Below the pieces are notes generated by a model that did not search any database, was not told where the DNA came from, and saw nothing but the letters and a program-made list of their open reading frames with translations. This document shows positions 1 through 10,108 of a stretch of 64,000 bases of DNA, one piece after another. Origin of the DNA: Talpa occidentalis (taxonomy: Eukaryota > Chordata > Mammalia > Eulipotyphla > Talpidae); contig NW_023603184.1 of the NCBI RefSeq assembly GCF_014898055.3, positions 27,320,808 to 27,384,807 of the forward strand, in the 5' to 3' direction. The position numbers and the translations under genes are program-made. How positions within the stretch are numbered: the stretch's first letter is position 1; every line of letters starts with the position of its first letter.

Positions 1-1484
1 GGGTTGCTCATCTAGATTGTGGGTCTCCCTGGGGCTGCAGCTGGAGCAGGAAGTTTTGGCAGGACAGTAGGTAATCTTAAAAGCTGACAAAGCTTAGAGC
101 CAAGCTGAAAGCTGAGGTCCAAGAAGAGGGAGTTAAGTGACTGATCTGAAAAAGCCAGAAGAAATGTCAACACTGGGGAGTGGAAGAGAAACATGGGACC
201 AGGCAGGTGTAAGAGGCAGAGGGGAAGTGAGGAGATTCTGGGACAGTCACCTGAGCAGGTACTGCACCTGTCAATGGCTTGCACCGATCCATGAACATGT
301 GTTGCAGACCTTCACCTGGTCCATCTACCACCCTTTCCAGTCTTGCCTGTACATAATCTGTAGGCACAGTCTTTGTTCTGGCTTTCTCTGAGCTAATGAG
401 GGAACGATGATTATTCAAACTTTTTTTCTGTAGAGAAGTCAGGTCTGAATTTATCCATCGTTGTTCATTTTCCCCTAGTTTTTCTCTGTGGCAACCACAA
501 AATTCTTACACTTTCTGGGCCCTTCCTTTCCCTTACCCCAGGGCCTGCTGCAGCCCTGAGCAGGGGCTCACCCCATGGAGTACTGCTCCCTTACCCCCCA
601 CCCCTCACTTCCCAGTGTGTGACCTTGACCATGTCACTCCCCTCTGCGGGCACTTTAGCCAACTGCTCTGCTATTCTGGGATTCTGTAAGTCTGTCTCCT
701 TTGCTCGTCAAGCTCTACACCACAGGGACCAAGTCCAGAAATGCCATTCCAAATCCTCACTGGTAAGCAGGTGTCTGCCCACAGACCCCAGTCCCCAGAT
801 GCTATAGGCAATTTGGGAACTATATTTTTAAAATTACCACAGATGGGAAGACTAAACTGTAATGAGACTTGTTTGAAAATGCTGCTTTTAGCATTTTAGC
901 CCAACTCTTCATCCCTCATTACATTCAGCTTTTCAGATGGCTGCCCCAAATAGCCCATGATCTTCCTGATTGCTCCTGGAGAAGGGCCTCAGATCATTGC
1001 GGACTCCATGCCCCCCCAGCCCCCACTTCTGGTTCTAGTCCATTGCAGCACTATTGAGATCCCATATGATCAATGTTACGGCCTTTTAAACAGCCTCTGT
1101 TATCTGCATAAACATGGGCAGATTTGCTTTTTCATCGTGCCCTAGAGGTCTATTACAGCTTCTATTATCTTCCCTACCATATCTGTCAGTAACCTGAATC
1201 TGAGTTCTTGGCTTTGCAGGTTCATTTGCATCTGTCATCTTTTTATCCACACAGTAATGCTCTTCCTGCCTCTGTGCTGCTATTTTCCTTTCCTGGAAAC
1301 TGTCTTCAGATCGCATCCCTAGTTATGCAAAATGGGACCATTTTTAACCCTTACAAACATGCCCCTGGTTTGTTGGGTGATACACCTTCTGGGTGAGGGG
1401 CTTGTCCCAAGGGCTGGTCTTATCCTTAGAGCAGCAATGATGTGGGCAGGATCTCAGGTTGATTATATAGTGAGCTGGGAGTTG
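1..1484. other. No gene recognised; unassigned non-coding DNA
   Basis: Open frames here are under 110 codons, overlap on both strands and resemble no protein I know. Around 600-680 the words 'tgaccttgaccatgtcactcc' and the following C/T-rich stretch weakly resemble the core of a MIR SINE. I see no splice-flanked exon, CpG island or young repeat. Confidence 0.5.
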
Positions 1485-1745
1485 GCATAGACCAGGGTGC
1501 AGGCAGGAGCCAGGGTACCAACATGAGTGAGAAGGCAGGCAAGGACCAGAGTACAGGGGCATGGGCCAGGGTGCATGCAAGCGTCAGTGTGTAGTCAAGG
1601 CTGGGGTGTATACTTAAGTCAGAGTGTAGGTACAGGCCAGAGTGCATGCAAGAGCTAGGGTGCAAACCTAGATTGGGGTGTAGACATAAGTTAGAGTGTA
1701 GGCCTAGGTCAGGATGCAGGCATGGGCTGGAGTACAGGTGTGGGC
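1485..1745. repeat. Degenerate 18-bp minisatellite, about 14 units
   Basis: Units of 17-19 bp follow one another with a shared core like 'ggccagggtgcatgcaa' (variants include ccagagtgcatgcaa, tcagagtgtaggtaca, tggggtgtagacata). Because 18 is a multiple of three, the reverse strand reads as a hexapeptide repeat rich in Leu-His-Pro/Ser. That makes a false open frame at 1426-1905. The units have diverged strongly, so the array is old and probably not highly variable now. Confidence 0.75.
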
Positions 1746-1974
1746 AGATTGGAAGCCGGGGCAGATGGAGTCCAAGCAGGAGGGGCTTGTTAGGAACTAG
1801 GAGCCAGGAATTGAATGGGGGAAAATCAGAGGTGAGGGTCTCGGTAGCTGGTTTGAATCCAGAAGTTGGGGGTCTGGAACGCAAGCCAGCTAAATCCAAA
1901 GTCACATTGGGAACCTAGGCAATGTGACAGCCCAGGAGACAGAGTTTTCTGCTGGTGACCTTGCATGAAACTCT

Positions 1975-2165
1975 GGAGACAGACTGTTTAGATTTAGATT
2001 CTGGCTATCCTCTTTCAACTGATGGATTTGGAGCAACTTATTTAACTTCACTGAACCTCAGTTTCTGCATCTGTAAATTGAGTAACTATAATAGTACCTT
2101 CCTCATAAGGTTGTTTGTGTTAAAATATGTACAGTTCTTAAAAGTGGTGCTTGGCCCATAATAGC
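1975..2165 (+). repeat. MIR SINE (ancient tRNA-derived SINE)
   Basis: The segment carries the MIR core and 3' half in order: a 'gattctggct' block, 'gagcaacttatttaac', 'cctcagtttctgcatctgtaa', then 'ataatagtaccttcctcat' and 'ggttgtttg'. The '...cctcagtttc-catctgtaaa' block is the hallmark of MIR. Divergence is high, as expected for a repeat fixed before the placental radiation. Confidence 0.85.
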
Positions 2166-2484
2166 ATTGGATTCAACTATTTTAATTTAATTTAAAAAAG
2201 AAATGAAAGAAACTAGGTCACTTTGCATGTGGAAAATTCTATGCCAGGGGTTTGTGGGTCTGTGCAGCTTCTGATTCTGCTATGGGAGTATCTCCTACCT
2301 GGAAAGGTTTGGCCTTGGTTAGCATGGGGATCTAGTCTCACTCCTTCTATTTGCTTATTAGCAGGGTAACTGAACAATGATAAATTTTTATTTCAAAGTA
2401 CTTCTGAAAATGTGGAAAATAAGCACAGAATATTTCTGCACTAACCATAGCCACTAACCATGGCTTTGATGTTAGTCTTGGGTT

Positions 2485-2609
2485 TAAATCCTCATTCTTA
2501 TATATGATGACTTACATGGAATCTTGTTTGGCTGATGATTTGCTGCGAGACTCAAAAATCTGAATTTCCAGGAAAAAAATCTAAAGTAAATAAATAAATC
2601 CTCATTCTT
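2485..2609 (+). mobile_element. Short retroposed RNA with target-site duplication; C/D snoRNA-like
   Basis: A perfect 15-bp direct repeat (taaatcctcattctt at 2485-2499 and 2595-2609) encloses a 95-nt insert ending in an A-rich tail, the signature of L1-mediated retroposition. The insert begins five bases before a C-box match, TGATGA (2505-2510). It has a second C-like box, TGATGAT (2533-2539), and a D-box CTGA (2560-2563). That spacing fits a box C/D snoRNA of roughly 65-70 nt. About 30 nt of A-rich 3' sequence follow the D box. I see no good terminal stem or clean D' box and cannot name a parent snoRNA. The retroposition call is firm; the snoRNA identity is inference. Confidence 0.6.
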
Positions 2610-3372
2610 TTATCATGCATCACATTGTATTTGGCAAGTATGACTCTGAGTCTTGGTTTCCTCATCTAGACAGTGGAAATAGAAAACCCCATCTCACAGA
2701 AGGAATCTGAGGCTCCAGATAAGGTAGGTAAACACATGACTCAAACTTTCCTTTTCCTTTCCTCCCAAAGCATCTGCTCCCTCTCTTGGTGTGGGTCCTC
2801 CTGTTGGCCTGGGCTGCAGTCTCATCTGACAGCTCTCCTGGAGGGGGTGCATGTCTCCCCTCTCCAAACACACCATCAGCCACAAACTCTGAGTCATTTT
2901 TCATTTTATCCCGTCTTTACCCTCAACCAGAGTCAAACCCCAAATGCACTGAGGCTTTTAATATTTGAACAAGAAACTTACCTTAACAGAGGCCATTACT
3001 AGAGTAATTTCAACTTTTCACTTGAAGATTTCTTGATTTTACCCCATAGCCCTCTAAATTTTCCATTTCTTTAAGCAGAGAAGTGGCTGCTTTTTCTTCT
3101 ACCCATCCTCTGAAACTGTAGTGGCCAAATTCTGTCTTAAGTGTGTGCTTTGCTGTAGAATATTTGAATTCTTCCTTTATCTCATATTCATAAAATTTCT
3201 AATTCCAGTACTATTAAAGATCACCTTTGGCATGGCTCAGGTGGCAGGGCTTGTTTGCTTCTGGGGGAATGGATTCGCCTTGCCATTCACTCCAAAGCCA
3301 AGACACATCTGCTTAGGGTTTGTCGATTTCTTCCATCAGGACTCATATTGGGCTTCAGTAGCAGTCAGACTG
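2610..3372. other. Unassigned non-coding DNA ending at a poly(A) run
   Basis: There is no recognisable gene. The stretch 3225-3295 has a weak tRNA-like look (a 'ggctcaggtggcagggc' block, then 'ggattcg') and lies about 100 bp upstream of a long A tract. It could be an old tRNA-derived SINE or retrocopy, but I could not find flanking duplications. Confidence 0.35.
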
Positions 3373-3394
3373 AAAAAAAAAAAAAAAAAAAAAA
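3373..3394 (+). repeat. Poly(A) tract, 22 A
   Basis: An uninterrupted A22 run. It may be the tail of a retroposed sequence upstream, but no matching duplication is visible on the other side. Confidence 0.9.
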
Positions 3395-3649
3395 GTGAAG
3401 AGATGCTGATATGGGAAAGCTGATGGCAAAGTGGGATCATCCTAAGAGGAGCAGAGAACTGTGTGATAGATGCCAACACAGGGGGCCTGTATACTGTGAG
3501 TCTTGGGGTTCAGCAAGACATCCTCCTATCTTTGCCACAACTCTAAATCTAAGGCTGGAGTTGAAGTGCAAAAGAAATCAGAGCAGCAATAAAATCAGCA
3601 GCTGGAATAATCCTGAAGACTTAAAGTACTGAGAGGCAGATGCTAGAAT

Positions 3650-3770
3650 TAATGGGAACCTGAGGCTCAGAGAGGTAGTGCTGCTCAAGGTCACACAGCC
3701 TTAAAGTGGCAGAGATGGGAATTGTCTACAAGACTCCAAGTCCCTTGGTCTCTACTCTGCATCACACTGC
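3650..3770 (-). repeat. MIR SINE fragment
   Basis: The + strand reads 'cctgaggctcagagaggtag', a short gap, then 'caaggtcacacagc'. This is the reverse complement of the MIR 'gctgtgtgaccttg...ctctgagcctcag' core. Confidence 0.8.
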
Positions 3771-3774
3771 TGCT

Positions 3775-4083
3775 AAACTCCAGCTCTTAGGTTGACCTCC
3801 TCAGCCCCACATTATGGTCTTGCTTCCTTCTGATGTTTTCTGGCTCCAGGCTGATGTCAGGGATAAGGGAAGTGGCAAGGACTGATGGACAATGGATGGA
3901 AGGGCAGTAGCAGAGAGCATCATAGAAAATTTATTACATCCTAGAGATCTCTTTTGCCCAGTCTGAGCCTCACTCAGTCCTCACAGGTGCTGGAAAAGCC
4001 GATATTAGCATGGTGGAAGATGGCTGATCCTGATCTGGGCCCTCGTTATCTTCCACTGGAGGAGGTTCAAGGCCACAGGGGCC
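3775..4083. other. No gene recognised
   Basis: Unassigned sequence between a MIR fragment and the LTR cluster. No repeat or coding signal seen. Confidence 0.4.
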
Positions 4084-4087
4084 CAGC

Positions 4088-5114
4088 TGTTAGGGGAAAA
4101 AGGCTGTCCCAAAGCTAATTCCATACAGGCTTTGTGGACTCCACCCCCACCCCAGTGTTAGGGGGAAAAGGCTGCCCCAAAGCAAATTCCATACAGGCTT
4201 TGTGGACTCCACCCCCACCCCAGGCCAAAGCCAAAGACACTGGGAACTCTACATCCCATCACCACCCAAGGGAAGGTGGCTGGGACCTGAGGGTGGGGTT
4301 AAGCAGCCAGGTGGATACAAAAGGCAGACATGTGGGCTTTGGGGCTCTCTCCATTTTGGGGCCCTCGGCCAGCTCGCGGCGTCCGTCTAGCTCTGAGAGT
4401 GACTTTGGGTTTCCAGGTCGTCGGATCGGGTAGGACGCATTAAAGACTTTATTTCCCTATTTTCTCCCTGAGTTGTACATTTTCCTTATTTCTTTTTCTC
4501 TTGTAAATAAACCTTTTATGAACCCTTTTGCGTGTGTCTGTAGTAGAGTATTCATAAGTCCCTTTAAAGCGCGCGGGTGAGGACCTGTTGTAGAGCAGCC
4601 CCGATACAAAACGGGGTGCCTGACTGTGGGTCCTCACCCGCGCGCTTAAAAGGACTTATCAATGCTCTACTGCAGGCACACGCGAAAGGTTAATAAAGGT
4701 TTATTTACAAGGGAAGGGGAAATGAGGAAATGTACAGCTCAGGGAGAAAAGTGGGAGACAAAGTTTTAAATGAGTCCTACCCGATCCGCCGATCAGGAAT
4801 CCCAAAATGGCGCTCTGAGAGCTGGCCGCCAGCCAGGAGCGGTGAAGCCAGGAGGCGAGCGATCGCGAGCCAGAGAGAGAGCAAGGCCCACGTGTTTGGT
4901 TTTTATATCCAACCTGGCTGCCCAACTCCACCCTCAGGTCCCAGCCACCCTCCCCTTGGTGGTGATGGGATTTGTCTTTCCCAATGTCCTGATGGCTTTA
5001 GTCTGGAGTGGGGGTGGAGTCCACAAAGCCTGTATGAGATTATCTCAGGACATCCTTTCCCCCTAACAGACCCACAGCCAGGAACCCGTTTAATATCGGG
5101 GTTGCTCTATAACA
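4088..5114 (+). mobile_element. Solo LTR of an endogenous retrovirus (family 1), split by a nested antisense LTR
   Basis: The LTR starts TGTTAGGGG at 4088 and ends CTATAACA at 5114, giving the canonical TG...CA ends. The four bases before it (4084-4087) and after it (5115-5118) are both CAGC, a 4-bp target-site duplication. Its own sequence is 4088-4585 plus 5069-5114; the rest is the inserted antisense LTR. Inside are a weak TATA-like 'gatacaaaag' and a polyadenylation signal AATAAA (4506-4511) followed by T-rich sequence. The first 68 bp are tandemly duplicated (4088-4155, 4156-4223). No gag, pol or env is present, so this is a solo LTR left by LTR-LTR recombination. A 4-bp duplication is usual for gammaretrovirus-like (class I) elements; the exact family is not known to me. 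Confidence 0.88.
4586..5068 (-). mobile_element. Solo LTR (family 1) nested in antisense inside the older LTR
   Basis: On the minus strand this 483-bp LTR begins TGTTAGGGGG (5068 downward) and ends in ACAACA at 4586. Its flanks are GACC at 4582-4585 and GACC at 5069-5072, a perfect 4-bp target-site duplication made from the host LTR sequence. The minus strand has a better TATA box (ATATAAAAA, about 4900-4910) and AATAAA (about 4700-4705). It lacks the 68-bp duplication of the outer copy. With the outer LTR it forms inverted arms of more than 350 bp separated by 46 bp. Confidence 0.9.
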
Positions 5115-5254
5115 CAGCCACAATGGCTACAGACATGACTCGGGGTGGGGGCAGGGAGCCAACCTTGCAGGCTATCACTGCCTTCTTACTAAAGTCTGTT
5201 CTCCCCAGTTTCCTCCCTGAGCCTCACCCTAGACTGTGTTCTTAGTAGCTCCCA
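5115..5254. other. Spacer between two LTRs
   Basis: A 140-bp tract with no recognised feature between the family 1 and family 2 LTRs. Confidence 0.4.
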
Positions 5255-5664
5255 GGCGGTAGCGTCAGGAAGGGCATAGTGCAGGTTTTCTATGATTCCA
5301 GCAGACGGGGTGAGGAGAGAGTCCTGGAGACCTTGTTGGCTTTTGCAGGCTTTTATTGGGATTTACCAGGTACACGGCTGGCAAGGGGTTCTGGGGGGCC
5401 GGGAGGCTGGCAGGCCTCCCGGCCCCCAGCAAGTCTTCACTCTTTCTGGGCTCTCTGGTGTTATCTGGAGGTCTGTGTTCTCTTTTGCTCTGCTCGTGGT
5501 TCTGCTGGCGTCCCCATGACGCTGCCCTTATAAGCTCAGTCTATCAGCCCACATGTACCCAGTTATGCATGCCCACACCCTACTCCAGGTGTCCGCCAGG
5601 ATCCATCAGCAATCCTAATGTTGGGAGGGCAGAAAAACCTGATATCATTTACTTACACTATACA
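5255..5664 (-). mobile_element. LTR of a second endogenous retrovirus family (family 2, copy A)
   Basis: Alignable with 42109-42552 over nearly its whole length. Read on the minus strand it starts TGTATAG, has a TATA-like GCTTATAAGGG around 5527-5537 and a polyadenylation signal AATAAA (5352-5357), the order expected of U3-R-U5. Shared blocks include 'cctcccggccc', 'ctttctgggctctct', 'ccttataag' and 'atgcatgcccacaccctactcca'-like sequence. The U5-side end is not sharply defined and I could not confirm a target-site duplication. No internal proviral genes are visible. Confidence 0.7.
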
Positions 5665-8600
5665 GGCCAAGGACCTTCTGGACCCTTGGTTCTGATGTAG
5701 CACTGTGCCTGCAGCGGGCCCTGTGATGCAAGCCCACACTTCCTTCTCCCGCCCCACGGGGCTGAGGCACATTCCCCTGACATTTCTCAGTTGTGTCAGT
5801 CTCCAAATTTGCCCTCAGTTGAAGAGAGTCACCTCACCCATGGAGTCCTTCCAGGGACTGTACATCCAGGTTGAGTCAGTGCAGGGGAGAAATGGGCCCT
5901 AGTCCTTGCCCCAGCAGGACACCTCTGCAAGACCACCCTCACTCCAGAGCATCCCTAAAGGATGCCGATGCCTTTGTGACTCCCACATCACAGTTCAAGC
6001 CCTCCTGCAGTTCTGCTTGCTTCATGACTTCCACAGGTGTGGCTCCCCAGAGCACTCCCTTATGAAAACCCTGCACAGCTGCTTCCTTTTCAGAGCTTGC
6101 TTCTGGAAGAACTCGACCTGCCGACCTGCGCAGATCCTACATGCTGTCTCAGGTTACTGAGAATCTATGCACCTCCCTCACAGACCAGTCCTGCCCTGAG
6201 GCTTGGTTCAGCCCCACCCTGGCCCACTGCAGCCCCTATTCCCTTACCCCCAGGCCCTGGCCCTGGGGAGTGGATTCAGGCAAGTCCAAGCTCTTCACGC
6301 ACAGGTGTGAAAACAGACCCCCCAGCAAGGAGAGGGAGGGCTTGCCCAAGGTCACATTGCCAGGCAACCACCCTGCATTCTCCCCTCCTTATCCTACACT
6401 ATTTCTACTGTGATGATGACTTTTCATTTTAACAGACTGAATCCAATCCAAGCACCTTTCTTGAGCTCCTGCCCCTGCTGCTGGTATTATTTCAGTGCTC
6501 CCAGCCTTCCTGTCACCATGGATACCTTTTGTGTCATTATCCCCTCTGACTCCCTGCTTTGGAAAATCTTACTACCATGTACTCTTCCCTTGCAGATAAT
6601 AATAAACTTGTTTTCACAGTTTTATTCATCAAAACCATATGTAACTGCCAATCAGAGCTTCTGATCCAGAAGAGATCATCACAGTTGGTATAAATATTGA
6701 GTTGGAATAAATTGAAGCTTGTAGCTTCATTTAGTTTGAGGGGGATGATGATTACTGAGGAAAACATGCAGTTTCCACGAGATGCTTTAAACTTGTGAAA
6801 ACCACAGAGATACCCATGCCTGCTCTGAGATGGAAGAGAGTCAGGACCCCAAAGCCCCACCTTGCAGAGTGTAGCTATCCCAGCCCCCTGCTACAAGATA
6901 CCTAAAGTTTCCTACAGTCAGGTCCCGACCCTTCTCCTCACCCCTGTCCCTGGCCTCTAGCATTCGTGGGAGCCTTGAGTGCAGGGCCAGATTCCTTCTT
7001 CTTCTGTCCTTGGTCCTCCATTTTTTTCTATTCTTCAAACAGATACACTTGGGGAGGCAGGCAAGTAGGCACAATTTAAACTGTGATTACCAATTTAGTC
7101 CTAGTTATCAGTTATGCCCTTTGTAGAGCTTCCTGACAGCTCCTTAAACCAGATGATTTGGAGTTCTGCAAAGCCTCTGGGAGGTGGAAAGGGCCCAAGG
7201 TGTCCCGGGAACAGCTCCAGCTCTGGGAACAGTTCCAGCTCTCCAGGCTGTGTCTGTGGGCGTGACATAGCCAGGCCCCGCAAATGGGTGGGCAGCCTGG
7301 TTAATTGCTAGCTCCCATGTTCAGCTTACCATCCCTAGCACAGAAGCCCTGTGAGGGCAGCCTCAGAGGGAGGGTCCCGCCTGGTAGTGATGGAGACAGT
7401 GGGCTTTCCAAACCACACCTGGTTCTTCTTCAGGAGCTGGCCACAGGGCCCACAGATTCCAGGTTTTGTGGGTTTATCCAGCTTGTCCCCAAAATGCTAC
7501 AGGCAGGATTGTAGACCTGGGGTTCGTGCCCAAACAAGGGGCAGAAAAGTGATCTACACAAAGATGGAGGAGACAGCAAGGTAGCCAAGTACCCAGGTCC
7601 TTGAATGGGTCCTGTTTGCTGAGGTCCTCTTCCTGCCCATCCTTCAGCAGACCTTTTACTGCTCTCCCTACGGCCACCCAAACCTTTCTGGATCTTCACG
7701 ATGGACCTGGGACATCATGAGGAGGTCAGACCTTGCATGAAGGAGAACTTGGCCCATGGAACTGATCTCTCATTTTCTAGGAGGAATGAGACAAAATTGG
7801 CCATGACCCTGCCCAAAGGGCCCCCCAGTGGGGGCTGCACATGCCTATGCTAGAAATCTGATTATCTTTTTTCTTCTGACAAAAAAGTAGGCTATGACAG
7901 ATAAATTGCCTTCTTGAGTAGTTATGTCAATTATGTAAGTGTGTGCTTTTAAATATAGATGATTTTTGGTCATCTAGTCTTTATTGACGGAATCAATAAA
8001 TATTGAAGGAGACTTGCAATAAAATTTAAATTAAAATAACTTAAAGATGTTGATTTAATGATAGGGACTAGGAAACCTAAATAAGGATTCAGATTAAGAA
8101 AGCTGATGGAACTATTTTGAACCAAATCATTGACAGTTTTCAAGATAAATAATGAGTGAAAAAAAGTCTTTATCTTTTAACAAATGCCACAGAAAAACAC
8201 CAGTTTATTTCTAGATACTATATATAAGAGGTGGTAGTATATCATAAGAGGCAAACTTAAATAACTAAAAGATATAGTAATAAATAAAACAAACCCTATA
8301 GGAAAAGGGTTGATCTAAACGGAACCATCAGTGAGTGTTCCGTCTGAACTTATTACATGTATTTTTCCAGCAATTTTAAATGAGGTCAGGCTCCAGTGCG
8401 CCCCGAGAACTGGTTTTAGGGATATATCAATACCCATCAAGCTGTGAATCCTGTGCCTTTACAGGCAGTAATTCAAACGTCTCTTTGACTTCGTAAGCCA
8501 TCCTGATTTCCAGAAGCTCAGGCCTTGCATTTCTTTTCATGCCTAGAACCTGAAATTGGCTTCGGCAGATTCTTTTTTCTTTTCTTTAAACTCCTAAAAA

Positions 8601-8863
8601 TACTACTCCTAGCCAAGCAGTGAGCCTGTGCCCTCCTTCAAACCAATGGCAGGGCCCAGGGCAAGGCTGGAGGTGCAGGAGGCACAATCACCCCTCCCCT
8701 GTGTGGGAGGATGCCTTTAGTGCTGGCATCAGAAGACATGGAGCAGGGATCAAAAGTTCCAAAGAAAGGAACTCCAAGTCTTTAGCTCCAAAGCTTCTGA
8801 CAATTCAAGCTGCAGCATTCAAGTTGGCATAACGAGGTCAGAAGAGACTTTTTTCTCTTAAAA
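5665..8863. other. 3.2 kb without a gene or young repeat
   Basis: Mostly unassigned. Around 6295-6380 the words 'cttgcccaaggtcacattgcc' suggest an antisense MIR fragment. The interval 7860-8350 is AT-rich and may hold a very old LINE remnant. Open frames are short and mutually overlapping. I see no exon with convincing splice sites or homology. Confidence 0.45.
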
Positions 8864-8873
8864 CCTCAAGATT

Positions 8874-9138
8874 GTGGCCTCCCTGGTGGCACAAGGGGTT
8901 AAGCACCACACTATGAAGCAATCTGCAGCCTCTGCAGCACAAGTTCGATCCCCTGCGGGCCAGGGAGAAACCACATAGCGCAGCAGACTTCTCCTGCCTC
9001 ACCTGCTGCTCCCCTCGGCAGTGTGTTTCAGTCTGCCTGTTCTGTTCCCACTCTGTCTCTGGTGAATCCTCTCACCCCCCACATCACTGGCCTGTACCCC
9101 AGCTCTTGCAAGCACAAATTAAAACAAAAACAAAAACC
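8874..9138 (+). mobile_element. tRNA-derived SINE, full length, older subfamily
   Basis: Flanked by the direct repeat cctcaagatt (8864-8873 and 9139-9148). It begins 'ggcctccctggtggcacaag', an RNA polymerase III A-box region, with a B box GTTCGATCCCC near 8943-8953. A C/T-rich body ('ctctgtctctggtgaatcctctcacc') follows, then 'ctcttgcaagcacaaat' and an (AAAAC)n tail. The 12 near-full copies in this window share this architecture. Confidence 0.92.
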
Positions 9139-9139
9139 C

Positions 9140-9590
9140 CTCAAGATTTGTTCCTGAACGTTATGTTAAAGTCTGTTGTCTGCAGGAAGTGTCCTTAAGT
9201 GATTCTCACAAATAACCTGGACACATTCTTTCCTCAATAAACTTTATTTATTTATTTTTTTTTGGTGAACTTGTGCCATTGATATCTATCTTGTCCTGGC
9301 CACAGATGATTGGAGAAGAGGGAAGCCACCCCTGACGAATGGGTGTTGGTATAAAATCCTTCAAAGGTGTTCCATAAACTTAGCCTTCTGTTTATGGAAT
9401 ACTTCGAGTAGGATAGTGGTGCACCAATTCCATCAAACCTTCACTTTTAAAAAAGAATAAACATGAGGTATCCACAATGGAGTGGAGTCTTCTTGAATAT
9501 GAATTGCATCCTGAATGCAATTTCTGTGAGCAGTCTGGAGTTGCAGAGAGTGCAATGAGTTAGGTTGATGACATTTCCTGGTTTCCCAGG
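9140..9590. other. No gene recognised
   Basis: Unassigned, AT-rich in part (TTTATTTATT run near 9242-9260). Confidence 0.4.
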
Positions 9591-9591
9591 C

Positions 9592-10033
9592 TGTATTAGT
9601 TTCCTGTTGCTGCTATAACAAATTAGCACACACAGTGGCTTGTAAACACAAATTTATTCTCTTACACCTTATGAAGGTCTACAAATCAAAATATTGGTGG
9701 GGCTGTGTTCCTGCAGGAGACTTCAGTAGAGAATTCATTTCCTTGTCTTCTTTGGCTTTTAGAAGCTGCTTTCATTCCCAAGCTTGTGGCCTCTTCTTCA
9801 AACTTCTTGTTTCTGTTGCTACATCTCCTACTACTGTGTCTTCTGCCCTCCTGCCTCCCTCTTAGAAGGAACCTTATGATTATGTTGGGCTTACCTGATG
9901 ATAACCCAGCAGAATCTTCCCATTTCTAGATGTTTAACCTAATCACTCTCTTTATATATAGGTAACATTCACAGGTACCAGTAATTAGGATGAGGGCATC
10001 TTTAGGAGACCATTATTCAGGCTACTGTACCAC
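9592..10033 (-). mobile_element. MLT1-type MaLR LTR, antisense
   Basis: The + strand opens 'ctgtattagtttcctgttgc' and continues 'ataacaaatta', 'aaatttattctcttaca', 'ggtctacaa', 'ctgcctccctcttagaagga', 'aatcttcccatttctag' and 'gagggcatctttaggagacca'. This is the reverse complement of the standard MLT1 order. It is diverged and non-autonomous. Confidence 0.8.
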
Positions 10034-10048
10034 CTGCTTGGGTGTTTA

Positions 10049-10108
10049 TTCTTTTTTTTTTTTTTTAAAGATTTATTTATTTATGCATATAAGACCTGGG
10101 GTAGGCCC
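10049..10108 (-). mobile_element. 5'-truncated tRNA-SINE fragment (tail end only)
   Basis: A poly(T), then 'aaagatttatttatttatgc', then 'ataagacctggggtaggcc' matches the last 60 bp of the SINE in antisense. The match stops abruptly. Confidence 0.75.

Noticed and set aside
1426..1905. 159-codon open frame with Leu-His-Pro hexapeptide repeats
   Set aside because: It is the translation of an 18-bp minisatellite. Unit length divisible by three explains the openness, and no conserved protein features are present.
2500..2594. A functional snoRNA gene in place
   Set aside because: The target-site duplication and A-rich tail show it is a retroposed copy. There is no good terminal stem and no host intron context.
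4088..5114. Palindrome as an assembly artefact or a single inverted duplication
   Set aside because: Both LTRs have independent, perfect 4-bp target-site duplications and differ in sequence (the outer copy alone has the 68-bp duplication), which an artefactual mirror copy would not show.
4730..5245. 171-codon open frame
   Set aside because: It lies across the nested LTR pair and contains LTR control sequence. LTRs of this type do not encode such a protein, and no viral gene similarity is seen.
8874..9138. tRNA gene (A and B boxes present here and in the other SINE copies)
   Set aside because: The boxes belong to the SINE head. No cloverleaf with acceptor stem and anticodon arm is preserved, and a long non-tRNA body follows.
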